From Budorcas taxicolor (lineage: Eukaryota; Chordata; Mammalia; Artiodactyla; Bovidae): a DNA stretch of 64,000 bases. A program made the position numbers and the translations under genes. The notes under the pieces were generated by a model. It worked only from the letters and a program-made list of their open reading frames with translations. It ran no database searches and was not told where the DNA came from. Shown here piece by piece: positions 10,550 to 21,269 of this stretch (within the stretch, counting starts at the first letter, position 1; each line of letters begins with the position of its first letter). Where the stretch lies: NCBI RefSeq assembly GCF_023091745.1, contig NC_068928.1, forward strand, positions 11,178,001 to 11,242,000. Direction: 5' to 3'.

Positions 10550-11605
10550 TACATAATGTAAAACTGAACAGTTTAAACATTTTAAGTGTACATTTTAATA
10601 GCATTAACTATGGTCACATGGTTGTGCACTGACAGTTTCCAGAACTTTTTCATCATCCCAAACAGGAACTCTATACCCATGAAACAGCATCTTCCATTTC
10701 TCTAGCACCGCAGCCTTTGGTAACCTCTGTCCTGCTTTCACCTCTATGGATTTGCCCTTTTTGGTGTCTCCTGTACATGGAATCATGTAGTATAATGTTT
10801 TTAAGGTTAATGCGTGTTATAGCATCCATCGTTCCTTTTTATGGCTGAATGATATTTTATTGTGTGTATATGCCATATTTTGCTTATCCATTTTTATATT
10901 GATGGACACTTATATTGTTTCTACTTTTTATCTATGGTGAATCATGCTGCAGTGAACACTGATGTACTAGTATCTGTTTTGAGTCCCTGTTTTCATTTCT
11001 GGGTACATACCTAGCAGTAGAATTGCAGGATTTATGGTAATTCTGATCTAACTTTTTTAAGAGCCGCCGTACTATTTTTCATAGCAGCTGCACATTCTAC
11101 ATTCACATAATGATGCACAGGAGTTCCCAATTTCTCCACATCCTTGCCAGTACTTGTTATTTTCTGTTTTTTTTATAATAGCCATCTTAATGAGTATAAA
11201 GGGTTGTGATTTTTACTTGGCTAATGACTAGAGATGTTGATCATCTTTTCATGAGCTTATTGTCCATTTCTACATCTTCATTAGAGAAGTGTCTGCTCAG
11301 GTCCTTCGCCCTTTTTTGAATGTGGATTTTGTTGTTGGTGGAGTTGTAAGAGTCATTCTGCATATTCTGTTTCAGATACACACTTTACAAATATTTTTTC
11401 CTATTCCTGTGTGTACTCTTTTCAGTCTCTTGATAGTATTCTTTGCTGCACAAAAGTCTTTAAATATTAATGAAATTCAATTTATTGATTTTTTTTTTCT
11501 CTTGTTGCTTATGCTTTTTGTATCCAGTTACAATGGCCAAATATGATGTCATGAAGATTTCTGCTATGTTTTCTTCTAAGAGAGTTTTGTAATTTTTAGT
11601 TCCCA
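10550..11605 (-). mobile_element. Old L1 LINE, antisense
   Basis: Antisense L1 3' portion: ccatgaaacagcatcttcc, ggatttgccctttttggtg, gaatcatgctgcagtgaac, gggtacatacctagcagtag and catccttgccagtacttg. Broken at about 11610 by a CHR fragment. Confidence 0.75.
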
Positions 11606-11609
11606 GGAA

Positions 11610-11730
11610 CTTTTTTTTGTCCACCCCCCCATGGCCTGTGGGATTCGTGTTCCCCAACCTGGGAACAAATTCACATCCTCTGCATTGGAAGCTCAGCGTC
11701 TTAATTGCTGGACCACCTGGGAAGTCCCCC
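11610..11730 (-). mobile_element. CHR SINE fragment
   Basis: Antisense tRNA-like head of a CHR SINE: cctgggaacaaattcacat, gctcagcgtcttaattgctg and gaccacctgggaagtcc. Confidence 0.65.
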
Positions 11731-11954
11731 CCACCCCCAGTAATTTTATAAAATTCTCTCCACCTAGTACAAGGTTCCTGACTTGGACTTTCTCTCTGAG
11801 GGTAAAATTAACAGTCAGTATTACTTTGAGGACATGGTAGAGAATACCAAATTTCATTCTGTTTAAGCTTAGGTTTATAGTCTCTTATGGAGAGAATTTA
11901 TAAACTGTATCAGATTACAGAGGTCATATAGTTTAGTACTTCATTAAGAATAGA

Positions 11955-12080
11955 TGAAAGGGATGTTCAGGTGGGAGGGGACAGGTAAACCTATGGCTGA
12001 TTCATGTTGATGTTTGGTAGAAACCAGCACAATATTGTTAAGCAATTATCTTTCAATTAAAAATAAATAAATTTAAAAAA
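11955..12080 (+). mobile_element. L1 3' end, sense
   Basis: ctatggctgattcatgttg, gtagaaaccagcacaatat and caattaaaaataaataaatt: the ruminant L1 3' terminus with an A-rich tail. Confidence 0.65.
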
Positions 12081-12522
12081 GTAGATGAAGAGTTAGATCA
12101 CATTTTAAAGGCACTTGAAACTCAGTTTCCTAAACTTTCAGTAGAAATTGTCTTTCTGTTTTCTAATGCAATAAAAAAGTTTAACCCACTCTTTAGTTGT
12201 TTTTTTTTTTTAAAACAATAATACTGTTAACTATTTTATAACTAATGATGTAACAGAAATGTAGAGAGCTCTGAAGTAGGAGTTAGGAGGCTTGGATTTT
12301 AATCCTGGCTTTGCTGTGATTTACGTAATCTCTGAACATAGGGATGAGAAGTGATGAAGGGTGGATGGTTAGATGATGCATAAACTCTGTAAGGGTGGAT
12401 TGACCCTAAGGTTTAATGATTTACTTTCTGTCAGAATTACTGAGTTTAGTGGCATTAGTTGTTGGTGCGGGACAGTGTTATCTAAAGTTCCGCCATTTAA
12501 ATGCCATTTTATTTTCATTTAG
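12081..12522. other. Intron 11 3' part, unassigned
   Basis: No repeat recognised apart from a T11 run near 12200-12210. Ends with the exon 12 acceptor. Confidence 0.5.
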
Positions 12523-12688
12523 ATTTGCAGATGATTATAAAGTCGCTATTCAACAGACTTACTCTTGGATAAATCAGACTGATACTACAGATAAAAATGG
12601 GTTATTGATTCTATCAAAAAATAAGAAACGTTCACGGCAGAAGGCAGCAGTTCATGTGCTAAATTTTTGGTGCTTAAATCCAGCTGTG
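12523..12688 (+). CDS. BRIP1: BRIP1 coding exon 12 (partial CDS)
   Basis: Coding exon of 166 nt. The acceptor ends ttcatttag and the donor is GTG|gtaagc. Its first base completes the Arg codon from exon 11, followed by FADDYKVAIQQTYSW, then the basic stretch KNKKRSRQK and HVLNFWCLNPAV. This is the segment that precedes motif III in FANCJ. An open frame also runs upstream of the acceptor from an ATG at 12416, but that part is intron. Only 110 bp of intron separates it from exon 13, the shortest intron in the window. Confidence 0.95.
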
Positions 12689-12798
12689 GTAAGCTTATCA
12701 TGCTGTAAATAACAATTCTTGCTCAATATCAACAATTAAGTAAATTTGTTTGACTTTTTAAAAAATGATTTTATGTATTTAATGTTGTTTCCTTGTAG

Positions 12799-12939
12799 GC
12801 CTTTTCAGATATTAATGGCAAGGTTTGGACAATTGTTTTGACATCTGGGACATTATCACCAATGAAATCCTTTTCATCAGAACTTGGTGTTACATTTACT
12901 ATTCAACTAGAGGCTAATCATGTCATTAATAACTCACAG
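12799..12939 (+). CDS. BRIP1: BRIP1 coding exon 13, helicase motif III (partial CDS)
   Basis: Coding exon of 141 nt (47 codons, phase 0 at both ends) with acceptor ccttgtag and donor CAG|gttagt. It carries TIVLTSGTLSPM, the motif III segment typical of XPD/FANCJ helicases, then SFSSELGVTFTIQLEANH. Codon 12826-12828 is TGG (Trp), where I remember Gln in human BRIP1 (about residue 608), just before motif III. Skipping this exon would keep the frame but remove motif III. Confidence 0.95.
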
Positions 12940-13568
12940 GTTAGTTTCTTTTTTTTTTTTGAAGTCTCTCTTAGTCTTTTCACCTCAGTATAAGTATCTA
13001 TAAACAAGTTAAAAGGTAACTGAAGGACTAGCAAACAAATCCTAATAGGAAAATCAACATTTCAATTTCAGTAAAAGAAAATTTGTCAGCTACTTGGTAG
13101 TGTCAGCAAAAGGAACTACTGATAAATAATATTCCTTCAACCCAGTGAGTAAAAATATGTACTTTGCTTACAAAGACTGTATTGCAGTTTCCTTATTTAA
13201 GTTTAAATTTTTTTAATGAAAATTAAAAAGGAAACAAACTCAACTTTTTTTTTACTGTAATTTCTAATTGTCTAATTATTTGTGATTCTTTTTTCCATTA
13301 GACTATGATGTATCTATATTCTAATTTTAATGTCTTTATCTTTCCATTGCACCTAGATTAATAGCTGGTATTAGTTAATAAATTTTCAGCACATGTTTGA
13401 ATATCTGAAATGAATTAAAAATATTCTTATGAGTCCTGTGATGTAAATTTTAATTTTTTATAACAATACCCTGTAAATGCTACTTAAATTTTCCTAAGGA
13501 TGTTTCAATTTTTCATTTGTCAATCTGCCCTCTATTTCTTTTTATTAAGTAATTGAAAGTAGTTAGCT
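12940..13568. other. Intron 13 5' part, unassigned
   Basis: AT-rich, with T-runs near 12950 and 13245. No feature recognised. Confidence 0.5.
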
Positions 13569-14557
13569 ACATGCATAATGGTATGGCCATAAAGAAGCAG
13601 AAGATATTAAGAGAAGAGGTGGCATGAATACATAGAAGAACTATACAAGAAAGATCCTAATGACCTGGATAACCACTGTGGTGTGATCACTCACTTACAG
13701 CCAGACATCCTGGAGTGCAAAGTCAAGTGGGCCTTAGGAAGCATCACTGTGAACAAAGCTAGTGGAGCTGATGGAATTCCAGCTGAGCTAGTTCACATCC
13801 TAAAAGATGATGCTATTAAAGTGCTGCCCTTTAAAATGCCAGAAAATTTGGAAAACTCAGCAGTGGCCACAGGACTGGAAAAGGTCAGTTTTCATTCCAA
13901 TCCCAAGGAAGGGCAATGCCAAAGAATGTTCAAACTACTGCACAATTGCACTCATCTCACATGCTAGCAAGGTAATGCTCAAATCTTTCAAGCTAGGCTT
14001 CACCAGTACATGAACCGAGAACTTCCAGATGTTCAAGCTTGTTTTAGAAAAGGCAGAGGAACCAGAGTTCAAATTGCTAACATCCACTGGATCAAAGAAA
14101 AGGCAAGAGAATTCCAGAAAACATCTGCTTCATTGACTACGTTGAAGCCTTTGTTTGGATCACAACAAACTGTGGAAAATTCTTAAAGAGATGGGAATAC
14201 CAGGACACTTTACCTGCCTCCTGAGAAATCTGTATGCAGGTCAAGAAGCAACACTTAGAACCGGACATGGAATAACGGATTGGTTCAGAATTGGGAAAGA
14301 GAATATGCCAAGACTGTATTGTCACCATGCTTGTTTAACTTATATGCAGGGTAAATCATGCAAAATCCCAGGCTGGATGAATCACAAACTGAAATCAAGA
14401 TTGCTGGGAGAAGTATCAGTAGCCTCAGATATGCAGATGACACCACCCTTATGGCAGAAAGCAAAGAGGAACTAAAGAATCTCTTGATGAAGGTGAAAGA
14501 GGAGTGAAAAAGACGGCTTAAAACTCAACATTCAGAAAATGAAGATCATGGCATCCG

Positions 14558-14826
14558 GAGAAGGCAATGGCACCCCACTCCAGTACTCTTGCCTGGAAAA
14601 TCCCATAGATGGAGGAGCCTGGTAGGCTGCAGTCAATGGGGTTGCTAAGAGTCGACACGACTGAGCGACTTCACTTTCACTTTTCACTTTCATGCATTGG
14701 AGAAGGAAATGGCAACCCACTCCAGTGTTCTTCCCTGGAGAATCCCAGGGATGGGGGAGCCTGGTGGGCTGCTGTCTTGGGTCGCACAGAGTCAGACACG
14801 ACTGAAGTGACTTAGCAGCAGCAGCC
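14558..14826 (+). mobile_element. BOV-A2 SINE nested in BovB
   Basis: Sense dimer: gagaaggcaatggcacccc, tcactttcacttttcactttc linker, second unit ggagaaggaaatggcaaccc, ending cttagcagcagcag. Confidence 0.9.
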
Positions 14827-14830
14827 CCAT

Positions 14831-15122
14831 TCAGTTCAGTTCAGTCGCTCAGTCGTGTCCGACTCTTTGTGACCCCGTAAATCGCAGCACGCCAGGCCTC
14901 CCTGTCCATCACCAACTCCCGGAGTTCACTCAGACTCACGTCCATCGAGTCAGTGGTGCCATCCAGCCATCTCATCCTCTGTCGTCCCCTTCTCCTCCTG
15001 CCCCCAATCCCTCCCAGCATGAGTCTTTTCCAATGAGTCAGCTCTTTGCATGAGGTGGCCAAAGTACTGGAGTTTCAGCTTTAGCATCATTCCTTCCAAA
15101 GAAATCCCAGGGCTGATCTCCT
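14831..15122 (-). mobile_element. BovB 3' fragment nested antisense in BovB
   Basis: Antisense BovB 3' end (tcagttcagttcagtcgctc to cccagggctgatctcctt) lying directly after the BOV-A2 and inside the sense BovB, which resumes with acttcatggcaaacagatg. Confidence 0.85.
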
Positions 15123-15777
15123 TCATTACTTCATGGCAAACAGATGAGGAAACAATGAGAGACTTTGTTTTCTTGGGCTCCAAAATCACTGCAGATGGTG
15201 ACTGCTGCCATGAAATTTAAAGACGCCTGCTTCTTGGAAGAAAAACAGTGACAAAGCTAGACAGCATATTAAAAAACAGAGACATTACTTTGCTGACAAA
15301 GGTCCGTATAGTCACAGCTATGATTTTTCCAGTAGTCATGTATGGATATGAGAGTTGGACCATAAAGAAGGCTGAGGGCCAAAGAATTGATGCTTTTGAA
15401 CTGTGATGTTGGAGAAGACTCTTGAGATTCCTTAAACTGCAAGGAGATAAACCAGTCCATCCTAAAGGAAATTAGTTGTGAATATTCACTGGGAAGACTG
15501 ATACTGAAGCTCTAATACTTTGGCGATCTGCTGTGAAGAGCTGACTCATTAGAATAAGACCCTGATGCTGGGAAAGATTGAAGGCAGGAGGAAGAGGGAA
15601 TGACAGAAGATGAGATGGTTGGATGTCATCACCGACTCAATGGACATGAGTTTGAGTAAACTCTGGGATAGGGTGAAGGACATGGGGTCGCAAAGAATCA
15701 GACACAACTGAGCAACTGAATAGCAGCAGCAACATGTTTAATGGTACTTGAGTGCCTAAGTCAACTCTAGTTCTTTA

Positions 15778-15938
15778 TAAAGAGCTATAGTTTTCAACCA
15801 AGGATGGTTTGTGGGAATTACTGACATTTAGTAGGTGTGGGTCTTGAATGCTAAACTCCTATGTAACAATGAATTGTGGTTTCCAAAATGCTAGAATGCT
15901 CTTGTTTAGAAACATTGCTATTAGCAGTAGCAAAAGGA
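15778..15938 (+). mobile_element. hAT-type (MER) DNA transposon remnant
   Basis: Diverged match in my memory to a Charlie/hAT MER element: ttttcaaccaaggatgg, gacatttagtaggtgtggg, atgctaaactcctatgtaac and agaaacattgct. Name uncertain. Confidence 0.45.
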
Positions 15939-16109
15939 GAACATATGATCCACGTTTTCAAGTTGTTTTCTTTGGAGGCTCACATAAATATGGGAAGTTA
16001 TTAATAAATTGAACAGATTTTCCCAAAAGAATGTTATTATAGGGTCTGTGTTCTCAGTCTTATGCACAAAAGCCCATTTAACTTATAATGTTACTAGATA
16101 ATGATAATT

Positions 16110-16640
16110 AGTAAGAATAATGCTAGTTCAGCTGGATTCTGTTCTAATATTTCCCCCAACCTTTAAAAACTTTAATTTTAATTGTGGTAGAAAACACATC
16201 GTAAAATTTACCATGTTAAATGTTTTTAAGTGTATAGTTTGGATATTCATATTGTTGCGTAACCAATATCTAGAGCTTTTTCATCTAACAACACTGAAAT
16301 TCTATTATAAAATAACAATTCTCAATTCCCCCCTCTTCCCAGCCCCTGGTGACCACCATTCTACTTTTCCTTTTTATGAATTTGACTTTTCTAAATCAAG
16401 GGATCTAAAACCAGGGATCGAACCCGGGTCTCCCGCATTCCAGGCAGACACTTTAACCTCTGAGCCACCAGGGAAGCCCACTATTCTAAATACATCATCT
16501 AAATGGAATTACAAAATTTTGTGATTAGTTTATTTTGGTTAGGATGATGTCTTCAAAGCTCATCTTTGTTGTAACATGAATCAGAATTTCTTCCTTTTTA
16601 AGACTGAATAATATTTGAATTGTGTGTGTGTGTGTTTCAC
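16110..16640 (-). mobile_element. Old L1 LINE, antisense, with a nested SINE fragment
   Basis: attgtggtagaaaacacatcg, aaaatttaccatgttaaatg and ccctggtgaccaccattcta are antisense L1. Interrupted at 16397-16483 by a Bov-tA head. A short (TG)n lies at 16622-16635. Confidence 0.7.
16397..16483 (-). mobile_element. Bov-tA head fragment with 8-bp TSD
   Basis: Only the tRNA-like head in antisense: gggatcgaacccgggtctcc, cattccaggcagacac and gccaccagggaagccc. ttctaaat flanks it at 16389-16396 and 16484-16491. Confidence 0.75.
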
Positions 16641-17129
16641 ATTTTGTTTGTCCATTCATTTGTTGATTTCCCCCAACTCTTTATTTGAAAAAGTATAGCT
16701 TGAAAAACGTGGAAAAAATAGTATTAACATAGTGAATATCTTTATATCCTTAATCTAGATACATCAGTTGTATAACTTTGCATCTTTGTATATATACACA
16801 TGAGAGAAAAGGAGAGAAGAGTAATACTGTAAAATATTGATTACATTAACTGGATATATTATTAGAAAGTAATTTGTAGGCATTGTGATACTTTGCCCTT
16901 AATTAGTTTAGAATGTTTATCCTGAGAACAGGTACATAATCTTGTGTGATCACAATATCATGATCATATCCAAGCAATTTAATATTACTACAAATAGAAT
17001 CTATATTCTTCCAGTTATTTCCAGTGTGCTTTTTATAGTGTACCTGTTTATTTTTTAAATTCTTGATCCAGGATCCAGTGAAATGTTATATATTGTGTGT
17101 GGTTTTCATGTTTCTTTAGTTTTGTTTTT

Positions 17130-17557
17130 CTTTTTTTTTTCCTTTCTTATTTTATATTGAATTATAGTTGATTTACTGTATTAGTTTCTGGTGTACAACA
17201 TAGTGATTCAAAATTTTTATAGATACTCCATTTAGTGTTATTATGAAATACTAGCTGTTATTCCTGTGCTGTACAATATATCCTTGTAGCTTATTTATTT
17301 TTATATACAGTAGTTTATACCTCTTAATCTCTGACCCCTATCTTAGATTTCTCCCTTCTGGAGTAACTCTGTGAGCCTCTCTGTTTTGTTGTATTGATTC
17401 ATTTGTTTTAGTTTTTAGTTTCCACATGTAGGTAGTAACATACAGTATTTGTCTTTCTCTGTCTGACTTATTTCACTTAGCCTAATACCTTGTAGGTCCA
17501 TCTGTGTTGTTGCAGTTGGCCAGATGTCATTCTTTTTTATGGCTGAGTAGTATTCCT

Positions 17558-17605
<48 letters not shown>

Positions 17606-17950
17606 ATACACATGTACATCTTTTATCTCTTCATCTATCTGTTGATGGACACTTAGATTGCTTCCATATCTTTAGCTATTGTAAATAATGGAGCTATGCA
17701 CATTGGAAGTGAGCGCACACAAACATCTTTTCAAATTAATACTTTGGTTTTCTTTGGATATATTCCCAGAAGTGGAATTGCTGGAGCATATGGTAGTTCT
17801 GTTCTTAGTTCTTTGCAGAACATTCATGCTGTTTTCCATATTGGCTGCACAAATTCATGTCTTTTTAGTCTTTGAAATAGCTTTTTTGCCCCTTTTTTCT
17901 GTATTTCATGATATTTTAAAAGAATTCAAGTCACCAGTTGTCCTTAGGAA
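17130..17950 (-). mobile_element. L1 3' part, antisense, with (TG)n
   Basis: Antisense L1: tatagttgatttactgtatta, ctggtgtacaacatagtga, ctcttaatctctgacccc, gtatttgtctttctctgtc, then ggctgagtagtattcc and a (TG)n at 17563-17603, followed by gttgatggacacttagattg. Confidence 0.8.
17563..17603. repeat. (TG)n microsatellite
   Basis: About 20 TG units inside antisense L1. Confidence 0.95.
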
Positions 17951-18236
17951 TATTTTATAATCTGGATTTTTCTGATGGTTTCCTCATGATAAGATTCAAG
18001 TTAAAGTGTTTGATAAGAATGTTTTGCAGGTGATATTATTACTGCCCATCGTATCATATCAAGAAACACATGCTATCAGTTTGTCTTAGTGTTTGTTGAT
18101 CATTTAGTTTAATGTTGATTAAACTGCTGTCCACCAGATGTCATCTTGCAAAATATATCTCAGTCTTGTGTATCATTTAAAATATAGGACTATTACATTT
18201 TTCAACAATCTAAAGTGTTCATATTACCTTTCGAAT

Positions 18237-18437
18237 GGGCTTCCCCAGAAGCTCAGCTGGCAAAGAATCCACCTTCAATGCAGGAGACCCCGGTTTGATT
18301 CCTGGGTAGGGAAAATCCCCTGGAGAAGGGAATGGCTACCAGCTCCAGTATTGTGGCCTGGAAAATTCCATGGACAGAGGAGCATGGTAGGCTACAGTCC
18401 AGGGGGCCTCAAGGTGTCGGACTGACTAAGCGACTTT
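18237..18437 (+). mobile_element. Bov-tA SINE
   Basis: Sense: gggcttccccagaagctcag, cccctggagaagggaatgg, ggacagaggagcatggtagg and cggactgactaagcgac. Confidence 0.9.
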
Positions 18438-18496
18438 GACCTTTTGTCTTTAGAACACTAATAAGATTTGTAGTTTCTCATAATCAAATACTAAGA

Positions 18497-18727
18497 CTGC
18501 TGCTGCTGCTGCTAAGTCGCTTCAGTCGTGTCCAACTCTGTGTGACCCCATAGATGGCAGCCCACCAGGCTCCGCCGTCCCTGGGATTCTCCAGGCAAGA
18601 ATTACTGGAGTGGGTTGCCATTTCCTTCTCCAATGCATGAAAGTGAAAAGTCAAAGTGAAGTCGCTCAGTCGTCTCCGACTCTTAGCGACCCCATGGACT
18701 GTAGCCCACCAGGTTCCTCCGTCCATC
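18497..18727 (-). mobile_element. BOV-A2 SINE, truncated
   Basis: Antisense with a (CTG)n tail at the left: gctaagtcgcttcagtcgtg, ggattctccaggcaagaat, second unit gtcgctcagtcgtctccg. Stops at gttcctccgtccat, short of the full second unit. Confidence 0.9.
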
Positions 18728-18869
18728 TGTATAAATGTAGAGAAATTGTATATAACCAAAATTTGATGGGTCTGATTTTCTGTGACCATAGATCTTTGAG
18801 CATCAGGGAATTTGTGAAACAGTAGTTCCTGTCATAAGTGAATCTTAGAGACTTACCTATAGAATATGG

Positions 18870-19080
18870 TGTGTGCGTGCTCAGTTGCTTAATCATGCTG
18901 GACTGTTTGTGATTCCATGGATGGGAGCCCGCCAGGCTCCTCTGTCCATGGTATTCTTCAGGCAAGAATACTGGAGTGGGTTGCTGTCCTCCTCCAGGAG
19001 ATCTTCCTGACTCAGGGATTGAGTCTGCATCTTCTGCATTTGCAGACAGATTCTCTACGTCTGAGCCACCTGGGAAGCCC
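18870..19080 (-). mobile_element. Bov-tA SINE
   Basis: Antisense: gtgctcagttgcttaatcatg, ggcaagaatactggagtggg, gactcagggattgagtctgc and gagccacctgggaagccc. Confidence 0.9.
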
Positions 19081-19295
19081 GTAGCAGATGGTACCATCCC
19101 TCATGTCTTATTTTGGATTCATTTCTAACTTACTCATTTCCTTTGTTCCCAAGATCCAACAAAATTCTGTTACATGGTTAATTTTGTAAAGGTATTGAGG
19201 AAAACCTAATTTATGTCATTCTAGGAGAATTCAGTCTGCCTGAAGAACTTTAGGTAGACTTTAGTTCTAAAGTAAAACGTCTATGAATTACATCT

Positions 19296-19500
19296 GGGCT
19301 TCCCAGCTGGTGCAGTGGTAAAGAATCTGTCTGCCAATGCAGGAGACTCAGATTTGATCTGTAGGTTGGGAAGATCTCCTGGAGGAGAAAATGACAACCC
19401 ACTCCAGCATTCTTGCCTAGAAAATTCCATGGACAGAGAAGCCTGGCAGTCTACAGTTCATAGGGTCGCGAAGAATTGGACAAGACTGAGTGACTGAGCA
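19296..19500 (+). mobile_element. Bov-tA SINE
   Basis: Sense: gggcttcccagctggtgcag, gatctcctggaggagaaaat and ggacaagactgagtgactg. Ends 178 bp before exon 14. Confidence 0.9.
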
Positions 19501-19678
19501 CCCTTGCATTCATAACTAATTAAAGATAATAGGAAAAAGCCCGACAATTTAAAAATAAATTTTCTCTAAAGCCATTGCTTGATCTTTTTTTGACATACAC
19601 AATTAAGGCTCCCAACTAAATGCTAATTTGCCTGCCTTATTTTGGTATAACTCTAATACTGACATACTTATATTCTAG

Positions 19679-19840
19679 GTTTGGGTTGGCACCATTGGGT
19701 CAGGGCCCAAGGGTCGCAATCTCTGTGCTACCTTCCAGCACACGGAAACATTTGAATTCCAGGATGAAGTGGGAGCTCTTTTGTTATCTGTGTGCCAGAC
19801 TGTTAGCCAAGGAATTTTGTGTTTCCTGCCATCTTATAAG
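19679..19840 (+). CDS. BRIP1: BRIP1 coding exon 14, helicase motif IV (partial CDS)
   Basis: Coding exon of 162 nt (54 codons, phase 0/0); acceptor tattctag, donor AAG|gtaagg. It begins VWVGTIGSGPKGRNLC, continues TFEFQDEVGALLLSV and ends QGILCFLPSYK, the motif IV region at the start of the second RecA-like helicase domain. No lesions are seen. It is followed by the largest intron in the window, 39.2 kb. Confidence 0.95.
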
Positions 19841-20518
19841 GTAAGGGAATATTTTTGTTTACTTTTGCCTTTGAATAATCATATAGTATTACCATGATAA
19901 GCTTCCTAGGATCAGATGCAACAGAGTAATTACAGTTTTTTAAGCATCATATGTTATTTTGCTTTTTATTGGATAAGGTACTGCCTGCTTATTCTGTCAC
20001 TGTTTTACTTGGATGTCCAAAAGACTGAAGGTGTTCAAGTTTTTTAGTGGGCTGTTTTTGTATATGTGATTTTTATTCCTTGGGGCAACTTGATATTTTC
20101 TGATTAAAGGAAAAAGGATCATTATTTTTCACTTTGATAAACTAGACTATTTGAAAATTTCAAAATATGAATTTAAAATATGATTTTCTTTAATGCCCAT
20201 CTAAAAAGATGTATTTGGCTAGGAAAAAAAAAACTTTTTCTTGTTTTTAGAGTCATTCTGAGTTTTAATATTTTCAGGAGTTAAATTGAGTTATATAGTA
20301 TATTTTAGTCCTCCTAATACTCAAAGCATTAAAACCACATATAATTTCCTGAGAGTATTATCATACTTTATGAAAATCTAAGCTAAATTTTAGTGTAGAG
20401 GTGGTATTCCCTTTTCTTTTTTCATAGGAAGTTATTATATATATAAGGACAGTAGTGTAATATACTTGAATGACAATATTGATACCTTTGGCTCTTCGGT
20501 TGTCTTTCCCTCTCTATA
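19841..20518. other. Start of the 39-kb intron 14, unassigned
   Basis: AT-rich. No repeat family recognised. Confidence 0.5.
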
Positions 20519-20523
20519 CATAC

Positions 20524-20878
20524 TGCTATGGTCTGATGTGTCCCCCCAAATTTCATATGTTGAAATCCTAGCCCCCAAAGATAATGACATTTGGAAGTGG
20601 AGTCTTTGAGAGATGCTTAAGCCATGGTGATATAGTCCTCATGAATAGAATTAATGACTTAAAAAGAGGCTCCAGCGAGATTTCTTGTCCTTTCTACCCT
20701 GTGAGGTCACAGTGAGAAGGTGCCACCGTGAACCAGGAAGAGGGCCTTCACCAAACATGACTATGCTGGTGCCTTGATTTTGTACTTTACAGCAATCAGA
20801 ACTGTGATAAATTTCTGTTGTTTATAAGCCACTCGATTCCTGACATTTTGTTATAGTAGCTGGAATGGGACTAAGACA
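20524..20878 (+). mobile_element. Solo LTR, MaLR/MLT-like (ERVL class), with 5-bp TSD
   Basis: Begins TG (tgctatggtctgatgtgtcc) and ends CA (gggactaagaca). Internal family text: cccaaatttcatatgttgaaa, gaaccaggaagagggcc and gtttataagccactcgattc. The 5-bp repeat catac occurs at 20519-20523 and 20879-20883, the size expected for ERVL-type integration. No viral coding sequence. Confidence 0.75.
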
Positions 20879-20883
20879 CATAC

Positions 20884-21265
20884 TTTGTTACCCAAAGGTA
20901 CAGTAAATACTGTAGATAAACTGAAGGAATTACTTTCAGGAGAAATTGAATCAGATAGGTTTCTCTTTTTTTTTCCCAAGAATATCTGAAAATGAAATGG
21001 ACATAAACATATTGAAAATTCTTATTACAAAGCAATATTTATTACAGAGTGTGAACATCTATCCCAGAAGTTATGCGAAGGAAGACTAATAATTAAGCCT
21101 GGAACTAAGGAGAAGCAAGCACATTAAGAAACCTTTTAAATTAACACAACAATGTAAATCAACTATGCTTTAATAAAATTTTAAGGAAATAAAACCTTTT
21201 TATATTTTCCAGTCACAATCACAAAAAGTAAGCCTGGAAATGCCCAGTTAAGTACATGAACAATT
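20884..21265. other. Mostly unassigned intron 14, with an L1 tail remnant
   Basis: About 21140-21195 resembles an L1 3' terminus (aacacaacaatgtaaatcaac). The rest not recognised. Confidence 0.4.
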
Positions 21266-21269
21266 TCAC

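Larger units (their letters stand above)
13584..15731 (+). mobile_element. BovB LINE, 5' truncated, with two nested insertions
   Basis: Sense BovB from the linker before the RT (GSITVNKASGADGIPAEL) through LRNLYAGQEAT to the 3' end tttgagtaaactctgggat and actgagcaactgaatagc. Interrupted by a BOV-A2 (14558-14826) and an antisense BovB 3' piece (about 14831-15122). Flanked by acatgcataatggta (13569-13583) and acatgtttaatggta (15732-15746), a 15-bp TSD with two mismatches. Many lesions. Confidence 0.9.
16680..18225 (-). mobile_element. Very old L1 (L1M-type), antisense, split by a younger L1
   Basis: 16680-17130 (cttgatccaggatccagtg, ttcatgtttctttag) appears to continue at about 17950-18225 (ataatctggatttttctgatg, cctcatgataagattcaag). 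A better preserved L1 lies between. By-eye assignment. Confidence 0.5.

Noticed and set aside
12416..12522. Extending exon 12 upstream to an ATG
   Set aside because: The family sequence begins exactly at 12523 after an AG acceptor; the upstream residues have no match to BRIP1.
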